This document shows, piece by piece, positions 1 through 13,400 of a DNA stretch of 64,000 nt. The notes below the pieces were generated by a model, which saw nothing but the letters and a program-made list of their open reading frames with translations, searched no databases and was not told the origin of the DNA. The DNA comes from Penium margaritaceum (lineage: Eukaryota > Streptophyta > Zygnematophyceae > Desmidiales > Peniaceae): positions 51,074 to 115,073 of the forward strand of contig SZWC01002380.1 in the NCBI GenBank assembly GCA_023375785.1. The letters are read 5' to 3'. A program made the position numbers and the translations under genes. How positions within the stretch are numbered: position 1 is the stretch's first letter; each line of letters opens with the position of its first letter.

Positions 1-187
1 GCAATCACTCGCAACCACTCGCAACCACTCGCAACCACTCGCAACAACTCGTAACCACTCGCAACTATTCGCAACCACTCGCAACCACTTGCAACCATTT
101 GTAACCACTCAAAACCACTTGCAACCACTCGTAACCACTCGCAACCACTCGCAGCTACTTGCTACCACTTGCAAGCACTTGTAACCA
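1..187 (+). repeat. Decamer satellite, forward orientation
   Basis: Tandem 10-bp units with consensus CAACCACTCG on the + strand, with single-base variants such as TTGC for TCGC. The block enters from outside the window and stops abruptly inside the 5' LTR of the element that follows, so satellite DNA has replaced the outer part of that LTR. No coding potential is assigned. Confidence 0.93.
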
Positions 188-397
188 GTCCTTCACCTGC
201 CTCGCCATCACAATTCTCTCGCAGACTGCTGCCTACCTTGCAATTCTGGCGTCTTGTCTTTCTTGAAGCTTTGCGCCCAACTTCTTGGGACTGCTCACAC
301 CTCTCTGCTTGCGTCACTTGTTTGACCTGCCTTCACGCAACAGTTGCTTCTACCTGCTTCTGTTCCTGCTGTCGCCACTCGTTGCATTCTGCTGTTA
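188..397 (+). repeat. 5' LTR of old element, partial
   Basis: This stretch aligns with the last part of the 3' LTR (about 3223-3427), from TCCTTCACCTGCC to the bases before the primer site. Roughly the first two thirds of the LTR are absent and decamer satellite lies in their place. Confidence 0.8.
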
Positions 398-409
398 TGG
401 TATAAGAGC
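398..409 (+). promoter_or_regulatory. Primer-binding site, initiator tRNA-Met type
   Basis: TGGTATAAGAGC directly follows the 5' LTR and differs at one base from TGGTATCAGAGC, complementary to the 3' end of plant initiator tRNA-Met and typical of Copia elements. The sister copy at 28769-28780 has the exact sequence. Confidence 0.85.
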
Positions 410-1979
410 ATCAGGCGACAGTATCTGGTGCCCCGTGACCCAGTCATCACTCTGCTGCCACCAGCGCTCCACTTCTCGGATCTGCAGTCTTCCGCCGCTG
501 CCACCGCCACATCGTGTCTCTCTGCTTCGACGATAGCTGACATCTGCAGCACCACTTGGAGTGTTCCTCACGTTGAAGAAACGTCGCGTCATCCTGAGGA
601 AGCCCTGCGCCCATTCCACGCCCATGGCCAACGTATGGTGACCTGTCATCCACAACAGCCGCAAGCAGCTCCCAAGCCGCGTCCTGCCATGAACTTCCTG
701 CAAGCTTCCTGCCGCTCACTGCCTGCTGCCTCTCACTATCTCAGCCTCCGCAAGCACCTTCGTCTTTCTCATTTCCTTTCCTTAGCCTCATCTGCTTCCT
801 CTGCCCCATCCTCTTCACCTTGTTTGCGCTCACCATCTCGAGTTGCGTCCTTGCACCGCCTTCTCGCGTCGTCAGCAGCAGTAGCATAACTCCCACTGTC
901 ACGACATCAAACACTGCCACTCTTCCTGCTCCCAGTGCGATCCAACTGCGAAACAAGCCGTCACTCTCCTGCCATCAGCGGACCAGTGTCTTTGCTCGCC
1001 ACACGACTCCCTCTACTGCAACTGGCTTCCTCTCACTGCAAGGATATCGGACATCACCAGTCTTCCTGCTCATGCTTTGAGCCAAATGGGGAACAAGCCG
1101 TCACTCTCCTGACAAACAGAAGTGGTTGTCTTGCCCGCACCGCCTCCTACGTCGCCATCCTCCACCTGCAGCGACCTCAGTCTTCCGCCTCCGCCACTCC
1201 CTTATCATCATCATCAGCCTTCCTCCTTTCTGACCTTCACGCCTCAGCTACATCCTCAGTGTGCCTCCTCGAGCCGTTCTCATCTCAACCTCATCTGCCC
1301 TCTCCGACTCGTCCTTTGTCATCAGCATTGTCCTGTCATCATCCAAGCCGCCTCCTCACTAGTCTTCTTCATCAGCATCTGCTGTGCACGCGGTTCTGCC
1401 CCTGCGCCCGCTCAGCCATCAGCCGCCTCCGCCTTTATCCACTCCTTCGCTTCAGCATCATCCTCCGCTCGGCACAAGGATCCGCCCGGTCGCATCGTCC
1501 GCTTTGCAACGACCTGCATCGACGCCGAAAACTTCTGCAGTGCACGTGGTTTGCCCCTGCGCCCAATCCTATGTCATCAGCTTCCGCTGCTCATCATCGG
1601 CATCTCTGGACAGCACAAAGTCCTGCACGAGCTAGCTGCCCATTTTGCAACAATGTGCACCCACGCCGGCAGCAGATTTCTAGTGGCCCATTGGCTCTCG
1701 CCTTCCCCTTGCCGCATTCTATCCCTCTTTTACAGTAGCACACGTGGTTTCGGCCCCTTCTCCGCTGCATCTCTCCGCCATTGTCCATTTTCACCATCTG
1801 CACGGTGAACGGACCCGCCCGGTCACATCTCCCGGATCGCGACGACTTGCGCCCACGCCTGAATTTCCGCAGCGCACGTGGTTCCACCCCTACGCCCAGA
1901 GTATCACTCCTGCATAAACTGCCAGTGTCCTCAGCATCAACCTGCTCTACTCCTTTGGAATATACAGCCAATCATATCC
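410..1979 (+). other. Long pyrimidine-rich leader of old element
   Basis: About 1.57 kb between the primer site and the gag-like frame. It is rich in C and T, so several overlapping Ser/Pro-rich open frames appear; they overlap one another and look like composition artefacts. It holds degenerate internal repeats: AACAAGCCGTCACTCTCCTG occurs near 952 and 1092, about 140 bp apart, and a block with CGCCCGGTC and CGCACGTGGT recurs near 1488-1566 and 1817-1900. The about 140-bp repeat also occurs in the sister copy near 28065 and 28206, so it belongs to the family. Confidence 0.65.
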
Positions 1980-2807
1980 ATGGCCAACTCTTGGCACACC
2001 TGCCCAACTCTGGACGAAGACGGAAGCAACGTCTACAGCTGGTCACTTACCATACAAACCGTTACCAGCACCATCGTCATCCATGAATATCAAGTGTCTG
2101 ACTTCCTCCTTGGCGCCTATGAGCATCAACGTACTCCCCAGCATCCTCCACATCTCTATCATGCGACCTTCCTCATGATCTGGGGTCATCTCTTTAACCT
2201 CGTGAATATGTCCTTCCATCATCTGCGCGAAACTGCCAGAAATGGACCAGAACTCTGGTTTAGTCTACAACACGAGGCGTGGAAGCGCCGATGGATCACC
2301 CTCACATGCCGAGACAATCCCGATGGTCCGCCTCTACCCAAAGAGCTCAACTCCAGACCCTACCTCAAAATTGACCTGGTGGAATTGGAAGAAGAAGAAA
2401 AGGTAGAAGAGTCAGTGGCAGAAGCATCTACTTCACCCTCCCACGCTCCTGAAGCGGTTGCACAAGGACAAGCTGCCGAGATCATCTACAAACAAGAAAG
2501 CAATATGAGGGAGTGGCAGAGACAAATCTACAATCTTCTTTATCCAGAGCTCATTGGTGGATTTGCAACTATTAATGCCCCCCTTGGAAGACCCAAGTAT
2601 CTTGGCCAGCGATGTTCCCCAACTGAAATGACCAGAAAGCAGAACAGCCTTGACTATGGCCTCATAACCTGGCTGCGGCGCTTCATGGACAGAGACCTGT
2701 ATCACCTGGTACCGGCTCACCCTGATGACCTCCACGCCATGTGGAAGGGTCTCCTTGAACACTGGAATGGTCAAATTCCCGCTGACTGGGAGCGGTACTG
2801 CCATTAA
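1980..2807 (+). CDS. Gag-like protein of old LTR element
   Basis: An uninterrupted 275-codon frame. I chose the ATG at 1980 because it lies in a good CCATGG context and the protein then opens MANSWHTC; an ATG 34 codons upstream is in frame but lies in pyrimidine-rich leader. The protein has an N-terminal part with aromatic and hydrophobic residues, a central acidic stretch (LEEEEKVEES) and a C-terminal part rich in Trp and Leu. No zinc knuckle is visible. It ends 22 bp before the 3' LTR, where the last gene of an LTR element would end. Position suggests a gag-type structural protein; no family is recognised by sequence, so function is inferred from context. Confidence 0.55.
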   Translation: MANSWHTCPTLDEDGSNVYSWSLTIQTVTSTIVIHEYQVSDFLLGAYEHQRTPQHPPHLYHATFLMIWGHLFNLVNMSFHHLRETARNGPELWFSLQHEAWKRRWITLTCRDNPDGPPLPKELNSRPYLKIDLVELEEEEKVEESVAEASTSPSHAPEAVAQGQAAEIIYKQESNMREWQRQIYNLLYPELIGGFATINAPLGRPKYLGQRCSPTEMTRKQNSLDYGLITWLRRFMDRDLYHLVPAHPDDLHAMWKGLLEHWNGQIPADWERYCH

Positions 2808-2829
2808 CTCTTGTCCGACTCAGGGAGTT

Positions 2830-3427
2830 TGTTGGAAATCTCTGACTCCAATAAGATTTATACCCTCTCAATAACGGTTCAGGTCCGAGACCGAACCACA
2901 TTGACCTAACGGCTCTTCGAGCGTCTGACCGTTGAGTCCCGTGTATCAAGTCATCCCCTAATAAAGTGAGACATGTCACCCGCGTCCGGCTAGCGGAAAG
3001 TAGCCATTGGTGCGCTCTATTGTCCTGTTCTGCTGTATATTTCCGAGGACGTTCATTCCCTTGAGTTCAACCAGAACAATTCTGCGCATCCTGTTCCCTT
3101 TGGTTCCGCAGCTTTGCTACCGTGCTCTCGCTCTTCCCGCCTCTTGATCCTTTTGCCTTTGCCAACCACTCTCAGCTCACCGCCCTTTGCTTTGTAATCC
3201 TTTGCTCAGCACTTACTCTCCTTCACTTGCCTCACCATCACAATTCTCTCTCGGACTCATGCCTACCTTGCAACTCTGGCGTCTCGTCTCTCTAGAAGTT
3301 TTGCGCCTAACTTCTCGGGGCTGCTCACACCTCTCTGCTTGCGTCACTTCTTTGACCTGCCTGCATGCAACAGTTACTTCTACCTGATTCTGCTCCTACT
3401 GTCGTCACTCATAGCATTCTGCTTACA
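2830..3427 (+). repeat. 3' LTR of old element
   Basis: Begins TGTTGGAAAT after a purine-rich CAGGGAG stretch and ends near TTACA against decamer satellite, about 598 bp. It has AATAAA near 2961, a reversed CCAAT box (CCATTGG) near 3004 and a TATA-like GTATATTT near 3036. Its left part resembles the reverse-strand LTR at 28781-29387, including the shared CAAGTCATCCCCTA and CGCGTC..GGCTAGCGG blocks. Confidence 0.78.
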
Positions 3428-4409
3428 CTCTTAACCACTCGCAACCACTCGCAACCACTCAGAACAACTCGTAACCACTCCCAACCACTCGCAACCACAC
3501 GCAAAAACTTCCAACCACTTCCAACCACTCACAACAACTCGCAACCACTCAAAACCACGTGCAACCACACGCAACCACTCGAAACCACTCGCAACCACTC
3601 GCAACCACTCGCAACCAATCGCAACCAATTCCAAATACTCGCAACCACTCCCAGCCACTCACAACCACTCACTCCCACTCGCAACCACTTGCAACCACTT
3701 GCAACCACTCGGAACCACTCACAACCACTCGCAACCATTCGCAAACAACTCGCAACCATTCGCAACCACTCCCAACCACTCGCAACCATCGCAACCACTC
3801 ACAACCACTCACAACCACTGGCAACCACTCGCAACTACTCGCAACCACTCGCAACCATTCGCAACCACTCGCAACCACTCGTAACCACTCGCAATCAATT
3901 GCAACCACTCGCAATCACTTGCAGCCACTCGCAACCACTTGCAGCCACTCCCAACCACTCGCAACCACTTGCAACCACTCGCAATCACTTGCAGCCACTC
4001 GCAACCACTTGTAGCCACTCCCAACCACTCCCAACCACTTGCAACCACTCACAGCCACTGGCAACCACTCGTAACCACTCGCAACCACTCACAACCACTC
4101 GCAACCACTTGCAACCACTTACAACCACTCGCAACCTATCGCAACCACTTGGAACCACTCGCAACCATGCGTAGCCACTCGCATCCACTCGAAACCACTC
4201 GGAACCACTCGGAACCACTCGGAACCACTCGAAACCACTCGGAACCACTTACAACCACTCACAACTACTCGCAACCACTCGCAACTACTCGCAACCACTC
4301 ATAGCCACTCACAACCACTCGAAACCACTCGCAACATTTCACAACCATTTGCAACCACTTGAAACCACTTGCAACCACTCGTAACCACTCGCAACCACTT
4401 GCAACCACT
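3428..4409 (+). repeat. Decamer satellite, forward orientation
   Basis: About 98 tandem 10-bp units (CAACCACTCG) with many point variants, including a run of GGAACCACTC-type units near 4198-4250. No higher-order period stands out. It joins the 190-bp satellite at about 4409, where ...CCACTCG passes directly into TCAGTGACAT. Confidence 0.93.
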
Positions 4410-7400
4410 CGTCAGTGACATCTGCATACTTTGGTTGGTCACTGTGCATGGTAGCCACACTGTGCCACTACAGATTGAAGGCCTTTGTACTTGCTGATTG
4501 ATAACGAGTATTCACAAACCATTGTTTCACCCTCTGACCATTTGTGACTCGAGTTATGAGTTGTCAAAGTTGACCACACATAGTGACATTCTTTGGTTAT
4601 GGTCATTGTACATGGAAGCCACACCGTGCCACTACTTATTGAAGGTCAATGTCCTTGCTAGTTTATACCTGGTGTTCCCAAACCATTGTTTCCCCCTTTG
4701 ACCATTTGTGACTCGTATTATGAGTTGTCAACATTGACCACACACAGTGGATTTCTTTGGTCAAAGGCAGTACATATGCCTACTTTGGTCAGTCATTGTG
4801 CATGGTAGCCACACCGTGCTACTACTTATTGAAGGTCGTTGTACTTGCTAGTTGAAAACTAAAATTCCAAAACCATTGTTTCCCCCTCTGCCCATTTGTG
4901 ACTCGTGTTATGGGTTGTGAACGGTGACCACCCATACTGAAATTCTTTGGTCATGGACAGTGACATATGCCTGGTTTTGTTGTTCGGTGTGCATAGTAGC
5001 CACCCCGTGCCACTATGTATTGAAGTTCTTTGTCCTTTCTAGTCGATACATAGGGTTCCCAAACCATTGTCTCACCCTCTGACAATTTGTGACTCGTGTT
5101 ATGAGTTGTCAATGTTGACCACACATGGTGGACTTCTTTGGTCATAGTCAGTGACGTATGCATCCTTTGGTTGGTCACTGTGCACGCTAGCCACACCGTG
5201 CCACTACTTGTTGAATGTCTTTATACTTGCTAGTTGATAACTAGTGTTCCCAACCCATTGTTTCCCCCTCTGACCATTTGTGACTCGTGTTATGAGTTTT
5301 CAATGTTGACCACATATAGTGAAATCCTTTTGGTCATGGTTAGTGGAACATGCCTACTTTGGTTTGTCACTCTACATGGTTGCCACGCCGTGTCACTACG
5401 TACCGAAGGTCGTGCTTTCTATTCGATAGCGTGTGTTCCCAAACCATTGGTACCTCCTCTATCTTTCTTTTATCCTTGTTGTGAGTTGTCAACGTTGACC
5501 ACATGAAGTGAAAGTCTTTGGTCATTGTCAGTGACATATGCATACTTTGGTTGGTCACTGTGAATGGTAGCCACATTGTGCCACTACATATTGAAGGTCT
5601 TTGTACTTGCTAGTCGATACCTAGTATTAAAAAACCATTGTTTCCCCCTCTGATCATTTCTGACTCGTGTTCTGAGTTGTCAAAGTTGACCACACATAGT
5701 GACATTCTTTGGTCACGGTCAGTGACACATGCCTACTTAGGTCGGTCAATGTGGATAGTAGCCACACTATGCTACTACTTATTGAAGGTCGTTGTACTTG
5801 CTAGCTGAAAACTAATATTCCGAAACCATTGTTTCCCCCTATGACCATTTGTGACTCGTGTTACGGGCTGTGATCGTTCACCACCCATACTGAAATTGTT
5901 TGGCCATGGTCGTTGACATAAGCCTAGTTTGGTTGTTTCGAGTACATAGTAGCCACACCGTGCCACTAGGAATTGAAGTTCTTTGTCCTTTCTAGTCCAT
6001 ACACAGGGTTTCCAGACCATTGTCTCTCCCTCTGACCATTTGTGACTCGTGTAATGAGTTGTCAATGTTGACCACACATAGTGGACTTCTTTGGTCATAG
6101 TCAGTGACATATGCATCCTTTGGTTAGTCACTGTGCACGCTAACCACACCGTGCCACTACTTGTTGAAGGTGTTTGTACTTTCTAGTTGATAACTAGTGT
6201 TTCCACCCCATGATTTCCCACTCTGACCATTTGTGACTTGTGTTATGAGTTTTCAACATTGACCACACACTGTGAAATTCTTTTCGGCATGGTTAGTGGC
6301 CTATGCCAATTTTGGTTTGTCACTGTACATGGTTGCCATGTCATGTAACTACGTACTGAAGGTATTTGTGCTTTCTAGTTGATAGCCAATGTTCCGAAAC
6401 CATTGTTACCCCCTATGACCATCTGTGACTCTTGTTGTGAGTTGTCAACGTTGACCACATGAAGTGAAGTTCTCTGGTCATGGTCAGTGACATATGCATA
6501 CTTTGGTTGGTCATTGTTCATGGTAGCTAAATTGTGCCACTATATATTGAAGTTCTTTCTACTTGCTAATCGATAACTAGTATTCACAAACCATTGTTTC
6601 CCCCTCTGACCATTTGTGACTCGTGTTATGAGTTGTCAAAGTTGACCACACATAGTGACATTCTTTGGTCATGGTCAGTGAAACATGCTTACTTTTTTTG
6701 GTCATTGTACATGGTAACCACAATGTGCCACTACTTATTGAAGGTCCCTGTGCTTGCTAGTTGATACCTGGTGTTCCCAACCCATTGTTTCCACCTATGA
6801 CCATTTGTGACTCGTATTATGAGTTGTCAATGTTGACCAGACAAAGCGGATTTCTTTGGTCAAAGGCAGTACATATGCCTGCTTTGGTCGGTCATTGGTC
6901 ATGGTGCTACTACTTGTTGAAGGTCGTTGTACTTGCTAGTTAAAAACTAATATTCCGAAACCATTGTTTCCCCCTCTGACCATTTGCGACTCGTTTTATG
7001 GGTTGTGAATGTTTACCACGCATACTGAAATTATGTGGTCATGGTCGGTGATAAATGCCCAGTTTGGTTGTTTGGTGTGCATAGTAACCACACCGTGCCA
7101 CTACGTATTGAAGTTCTTTGTCCTTTCTAGGAAATACATAGGGGTCCCAAACCATTGTCTTTCCCTCTGACCATTTCTGACTTGTGTTATGATTTGTCAA
7201 TGTTGACCACACATAGTGGAATTCTTTGGTCATAGTCAGTGACGTATGCATCCTTTGGTTGGTCACTGTGCACGCTAGCCACACTGTGCCACTTCTTGTT
7301 AAATGTCTTTGTACTTGCTAGTTGATAACTAGTGTTCCCAACCCATTGTTTCCCCCGCTGACCATTTGTGACTCGTGTTATGAGTTTTCAACGCTAACCA

Positions 7401-10400
7401 CTCACTGTGAAATTATTTTGGTCATGATTAATGGCATATGCCTAGTTTGGTTTTGCATTGTACATGGTTGCCACGCCGTGTCACTACGTACTGAATGTCT
7501 TTGTGGTTTCTAGTTGATAGCCAGTGTTCCCAAACCATTGTTACACCCTCTAACTATCTATGACTCTTGTTGTGAGTTATCAACGTTGACCACATGAAGT
7601 GAAGTTATGTGGTCATGGTTCGTGACATATGCATACTTTGGGTCGTCACTGTGCATGGTAGCAACACTGCGCCACTACATATTGAAGGTCTTTGAACTTG
7701 CTAATCGATAACTAGTATTCACAAACCATTGTTTCCCCCTCTGACCATTTGTGACTCGTGTTATGAGTTGTCAAAGTTGACCACACATAGTGACATTTGT
7801 TGGTCATGGTCAGTGACACATGCCTACTTTGGTTGGCTATTCTATATGGTAGCCACACCGTGCCACTACTTATTGAAGGTCCCTGTGCTTGCTAGTTGAT
7901 ACCTGATGTTCCCAAACCATTGTTGACCCCTCTATCCATTTGTGACTCGTATCATGAGTTGTCAAAAATGACCACACACAGCGGATTTCATTGGTCAAAG
8001 GCACTACATATGCCTACTTTGGTCGGTCATTGTGCATGGTAGCCACACCATGCTACTATTCATTCAAAGTCGTCGTACTTGCTAGTTGAAAACTAATATT
8101 CCAAAACTATTGTTTCCCTCTCTGACCTTTTGTGACTCGTGTTATGGGTTGTGAATGTTGACCACCCATACTGAATTTCTTTGGTCATGGTCAGTGACAT
8201 ATGCCTAGTTTGGTTGTTCAGTGTGCAGAGTAGCCACACCGTGCCAATACATACAAACGGTCTTTGTACTTGCTTGTCCATACCTAGTTTTTGCAAACCA
8301 TTGTTTCCCCCTCTGACCATTTGTGACTCGTGATATGGGGTGTGAACGCTGACCACCCATACTGAAATTCTTTGATCATGGTCAGTGACATATGCCTAGT
8401 TAGGTTGGTCACTGTGCACGCTAGCCAAATCGTTCCACTACTTGTCAAAGGTCTTTGTACTTGCTAGTTGATAACTAGTGTTCCTAACCCATTGTTTCCC
8501 CCTCTGCCCATTTGTGACTCGTGTTATGAGTTTCAATGTTGACCACACACTGTGAAATTATTTTGGTCATGGTTAGTGGCATATGCTTACTTTGGTTTGT
8601 CACTACACATGGTTGCCAAGCTATGTCACTACGTATTAAAGATCTTTGTGCTTTCTAGTTAATAGCTAGTGTTTCAAAACCATTGTTATCCCCACTGACT
8701 ATCTGTGACTCTTGTTGTGAGTTGTCAACATTGACCACATGAAGTGAAGTTATTCTGTCATGGTCAGTGACATATGCATACTTTGGTTGGTCACTGTGCA
8801 TGGTAGCCATACTGTGCCACTACATATTGAAGGAATTTATACTTGCTAATCGATAACTAGTATTCACAAACCATTGTTTCCCCCTCTGACCATTTGTGAC
8901 TCGTGTTATGAGTTGTCAAAGTTGACCACACATAGTGACATTTTTTGGTGGTCGTCAGTGACACATGCCTACTTTGGTTGGTCATTGTACATGGTAGCCA
9001 CACCTTGCAACTACTGATTGAAGGTCCATGTACTTGCTAGTTGATACCTGGTGTTGGCAAACCATTTTTTCCCCCTCTGACCATTTGTGACTCGTATGAT
9101 GAGTTGTCAACATTGTCCACGCATAGCAGATTTCTTTGGTCAAAGGTAGTACATATGCCTACTTTGGTTGGTCATTGTGCCTGGTAGCCACACCGTGCTG
9201 CTACTTATTGAAGGTCGTTATACTTGCTAGTTGGAAGCTCATATTCCAAAACCATTGTTTCCGCCTCTGACCATTTGTGATTCGTGTTATGGGTTGTGAA
9301 CGTTGACCACCCATACTGAAATTCTTTGGTCATGGTCAGTGACATATGCCTAGTTTGGTTGTTTGGTGTGCATAGTAGCCACGCATTGCCATTACGTATT
9401 GAAGTTCTTTTTCCTTTCTAGTCGATACATAGTGTTCCCAAACCATTGTCCCTAACTCTGACCATTTGTGACTCATGTTTTGAGTAGTCCATGTTGACCA
9501 CACATAGTGGAATTCTTTGGTCATAGTCAGTGACCTATGTATCCTTTAGTTGGTCGCTGTGCACGCTAGCCACAGCGTGCCACTACTTGTTGAAGGTCTT
9601 TGTATTTGCTACTTGATAACTAGTGTTCCAAACCCATTGTTTCCCCCTCTGACCATTTGTGACTCATGTTATGAGTTTTCAACGTTGACCACACATTGTG
9701 TAATTCTTTTGGTCATGTTTAGTGGCATATGCCTACATTGGTTTGTCACTATACATGGTTGCCACGTCGTGTCACTGCGTATTGAAGGTCTTTGTGCTTT
9801 CTAGTTGATAACCAGTGTTCCCAAACCAATATTACCTCCTCTGACTTTGTGTGACTCTTGTTGTGAGTTGTCAACATTGACCACATGAAGTGAACTTCTT
9901 CGGTCATGGTCAGTGACATATGCATACTTTGGTTGGTCACTGTGCATGGTAGCCACACTGTGCCACTACATATTGAAAATCTTTGTACTTGCTAATCGAC
10001 AACTAGTATTCACAAACCATTGTTTCCCCCTCTGACCATTTGTGACTCGTGTTATGAGTTGTCAAAGTTGACCACACATAGTGACTTTCTTTAGTGAAGG
10101 TCAGTGACACATGCTTACTTTGGTTGGTCATTTTACATGGTAGCCACACCGTGCCACTAAATATTGAAGGTCCTTTTGCTTGCTAGTTGATACCTGGTGT
10201 TCCCAAACCATTGATTCCCCCTCTTACCATTTGTGAATGGTAATGTGAATTCACAACATTGACCACACACAACGGATTTCTTTGGTCAAAGGCAGTACAT
10301 ATGCCTACTTTGGTCGGTCATTGTGCCTGGTAGCCACACTGTGCTACTACTTATAGAAGGTCGTAGTACTTGTTAGTTGAAAACTAATTTTCCGAAGCCA

Positions 10401-13400
10401 TTGTTTCTGCCTCTGACCATTTGTGACTCGTGTTATGGGTTGTGAACGTTGACCACCCATACTGAAATTCTTTGGTCATGGTCACTGACGTATGCCTCAT
10501 TTGGTTGTTCGCTGTGCATAGTAGGCACACCGTGCCACTACGTATTGAATTTCATTGTCCTTTCTAGTCGACACATAGGGTTACCGACCCATTATCTCTT
10601 CCTTTGACCATTTGTGACTCGTGTTATGAGTTGTCAAATTTGACCACACATAGTGGACCTCTTTGGTCATAGTCAGTGACATATGCATCCTTTGGTTGGT
10701 CACTGTGCACGCTAGCCACACCGTGCCACTACTTGTTGAATATCTTTGTACTTTCTAGTTGATATCTAGTGTTCCGAACCCATTCTTTCCCCCGCTGACC
10801 ATTTGTGATTCGTGTTATGAATTTTCAATGTTGACCAATGATTGTGAAATTCTTTTGGTAATAATTAGTGGCATATGCCTACTTTGGTTTCTCATTGTAC
10901 ATGGTTGCCACTCCTATCACTACGTACTGAATATCTTTGTGGTTTCTAGTTGATAGCCAGTGTTCCCAAACCATTGTTACACCCTCTGACTATCTATGAC
11001 TCTTGTTGTGAGTTATCAACGTTGACCACATGACGTGAAATTCTCTAGTCATGGTCAGTGACATATGCATACTTTGGTTGGTCACAGTGCATGGTAGCCA
11101 CACTTTGCCACTACACATTGAAGGTCTTTGTACTTGCTAATCAATAACTAGTATTCACAAACCATTGTATCCCCTTTTGACCATTTGTGACTCGTGTTAT
11201 GAGTTGTCAAAGTTGACCACACATAGTGACATTCTTTGGTCATGGTCAGTGACACACGCCTGATTTGGTTGGTTATTGTACATGATAGCCACACCGTGCC
11301 ACAACTTATTGAAGGTCCCTGTGCTTTCTAGTTGATACCTGATGTTCCCAAACGATTGTTGCCCCCTCTGACCATTTGTGACTCGTATTATGAGTTGTCA
11401 ACAATGACCACACACAACGGATTTCTTTGGTCAAAGGCAGTAAAAATGCCTACTTTGGTCGGTAATTGTGCATGGTAGCCACACCGTGCTACTATTTATT
11501 GAAAGTCGTACTTGCTAGTTCGAAACTAATATTCCAAAACCATTGTTTCCCCCTGTGACCTTTTGTAACTCGTGTTATGGGTTGTGATTGTAGACCACCC
11601 ATACTCAACTTTTTTTGTCATGGTCAGTGACACATGCCTAGTTTGGTTGTTCGGTGTGCACAGTAGCCAGACCGTGCCAATACATACAAACATTCTTTGT
11701 ACTTGCTTGTCCATACCAATTGTTTCCAAACCATTGTTTCCCCCTCTGACCATTTGTGACTGGTTATATGGGTTGTGAACGCTAACCACCCATACTGAAA
11801 TTCTTTCGTCATGGTCAGTGACATATGCCTAGTTAGGTTGGTCACTGTGCACGCTAGCCACATCGTACCACTATTTGTTGAAGGTCTTTGTACTTGCTAG
11901 TTGAGAACTAGTGTTCCCAACCCATTGTTTCCCCCCTCTGACCATTTGCGACTCTTGTTATGAGTTTTCAACGTTGACCACACACAGTGAAATTTGTTTG
12001 GTCATGGTTAGTGGCATATGCCTACTTTGGTTTGTCACTGCACATGGTTTCTACGCCGTGTTACTACATAATGAAGGTCTCTGTACTTGATGGTTGATAG
12101 CCTATGTTTCCAAACCATTGTTACCCCCTCTGACTATATGTGACTCTTGTTGTGAGTTGTCAGCGTTGACCACATGAAGTAAAATTCTTTGGTCATGGTC
12201 AGTGACATATGCATACTTTGGCTGGTCATTGTGGATGGTAGCCACACTGTGCCACTACATATTGAAAGTCTTTGTACTTTGTAATCGATAACTAGTATTC
12301 ACAAATCATTGTTTCCCCCTCGGATCATTTGTGACTCGTGTCATGAGTTGTCAAAGTTGACCAAACACAGTGACAATCGATGGCCATAGTTAGTGACACA
12401 TGCCTACTTTGGTTGGTCATTGTACATGGTAGCCACACCGTGCCACTACTTATTGAAGGTCCCTGCGCTTGCTAGTTGATACCTGGTGTTCCCAAACCAT
12501 CGTTTCCCCCTCTGACGTTGTGTGACTTGTATTATGAGTTGATAACGTTGACCACACACAGCGGATTTCTTTGGTCAAAGGCAGTGCATATGCCTACTTT
12601 GGTCGGTCAGTGTGCATGGTAGCCACATTGTGCTACTTCTTATTGAAAGTTGTTGTACTTGCTAGTTGAAAACTAGTATTCCAAAACCATTGTTTCCCCC
12701 TTTGATTATTTGTGACTCGTGTTATGGGTTGTGAATGTTTACCACCCATACAGAAATTCCTTGGTTATGGTCAGTGTCATATGCCTAGTTTGGTTGTTCG
12801 GTGTGCATAGTAGCCACACCGTGCCACTACGTATTGAAGTTATTTGTCCTTTCTAGTCGATACATAGGATTCTCAAACAATTGTCTCTCCATCTGACCAG
12901 TTGTGACTCATGTTATGAGTTGTCAATTTTGACCACACATAGTGGACTTCTTTGGTCATAGTCAGTGACGTATGCATCCTTTGGTTGGTCACTGTGCATG
13001 CTAGGCACATCGTGCCACTACTTGTCGAATGTATTCTTATTTGCTCATTTATAACTAGTGTTCCCAACCCATTGTTTCCCCCTCTAACCATTTTCTACTC
13101 GTGTTTTGAGTTTTCAACGTTGACCACACACTGTGAAATTCTTTTGGTCATTTTTATTGGCATATGCCTACTTTGGTTTGTCACTGTACATGATTTCCAA
13201 GCCATGTCACTATGTACTGAAGGTCTTTGTGCTTTCTAGTTGATAGCCACTGTCCGCAAACCATTGTTAACCCCTCTGACTACTTGTGACTCTTGTTGTG
13301 AGTTGGCAACATTGACCACATGAAGTGAAATTCTTTGGTCATGGTCAGTGACATATGCATACGTTGGTTGGTCACTGTGCATGGTAGCCACACTCTACCA

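Larger units (their letters stand above)
188..3427 (+). mobile_element. Old non-autonomous LTR retroelement, copy 1
   Basis: Direct repeats at both ends (188-397 and the end of 2830-3427) match over about 205 bp with about 24 differences by hand count, near 88% identity. A primer-binding site follows the first repeat. Inside are a long pyrimidine-rich leader, one gag-like reading frame and no recognisable protease, integrase or reverse transcriptase. The primer site and TG...CA ends fit a Copia-like plant LTR element; lack of pol suggests a LARD-type non-autonomous derivative or internal deletion. The 5' LTR is truncated by satellite DNA, so the copy is a fossil. LTR divergence makes it clearly older than the Copia element at 14928-20557. 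A related copy lies at 27965-29387 on the other strand. Confidence 0.8.

Noticed and set aside
344-1808. Ser/Pro-rich open frames in the leader of the old LTR element
   Set aside because: Several overlap in different phases within C/T-rich DNA, and they differ between the two element copies; composition explains them.
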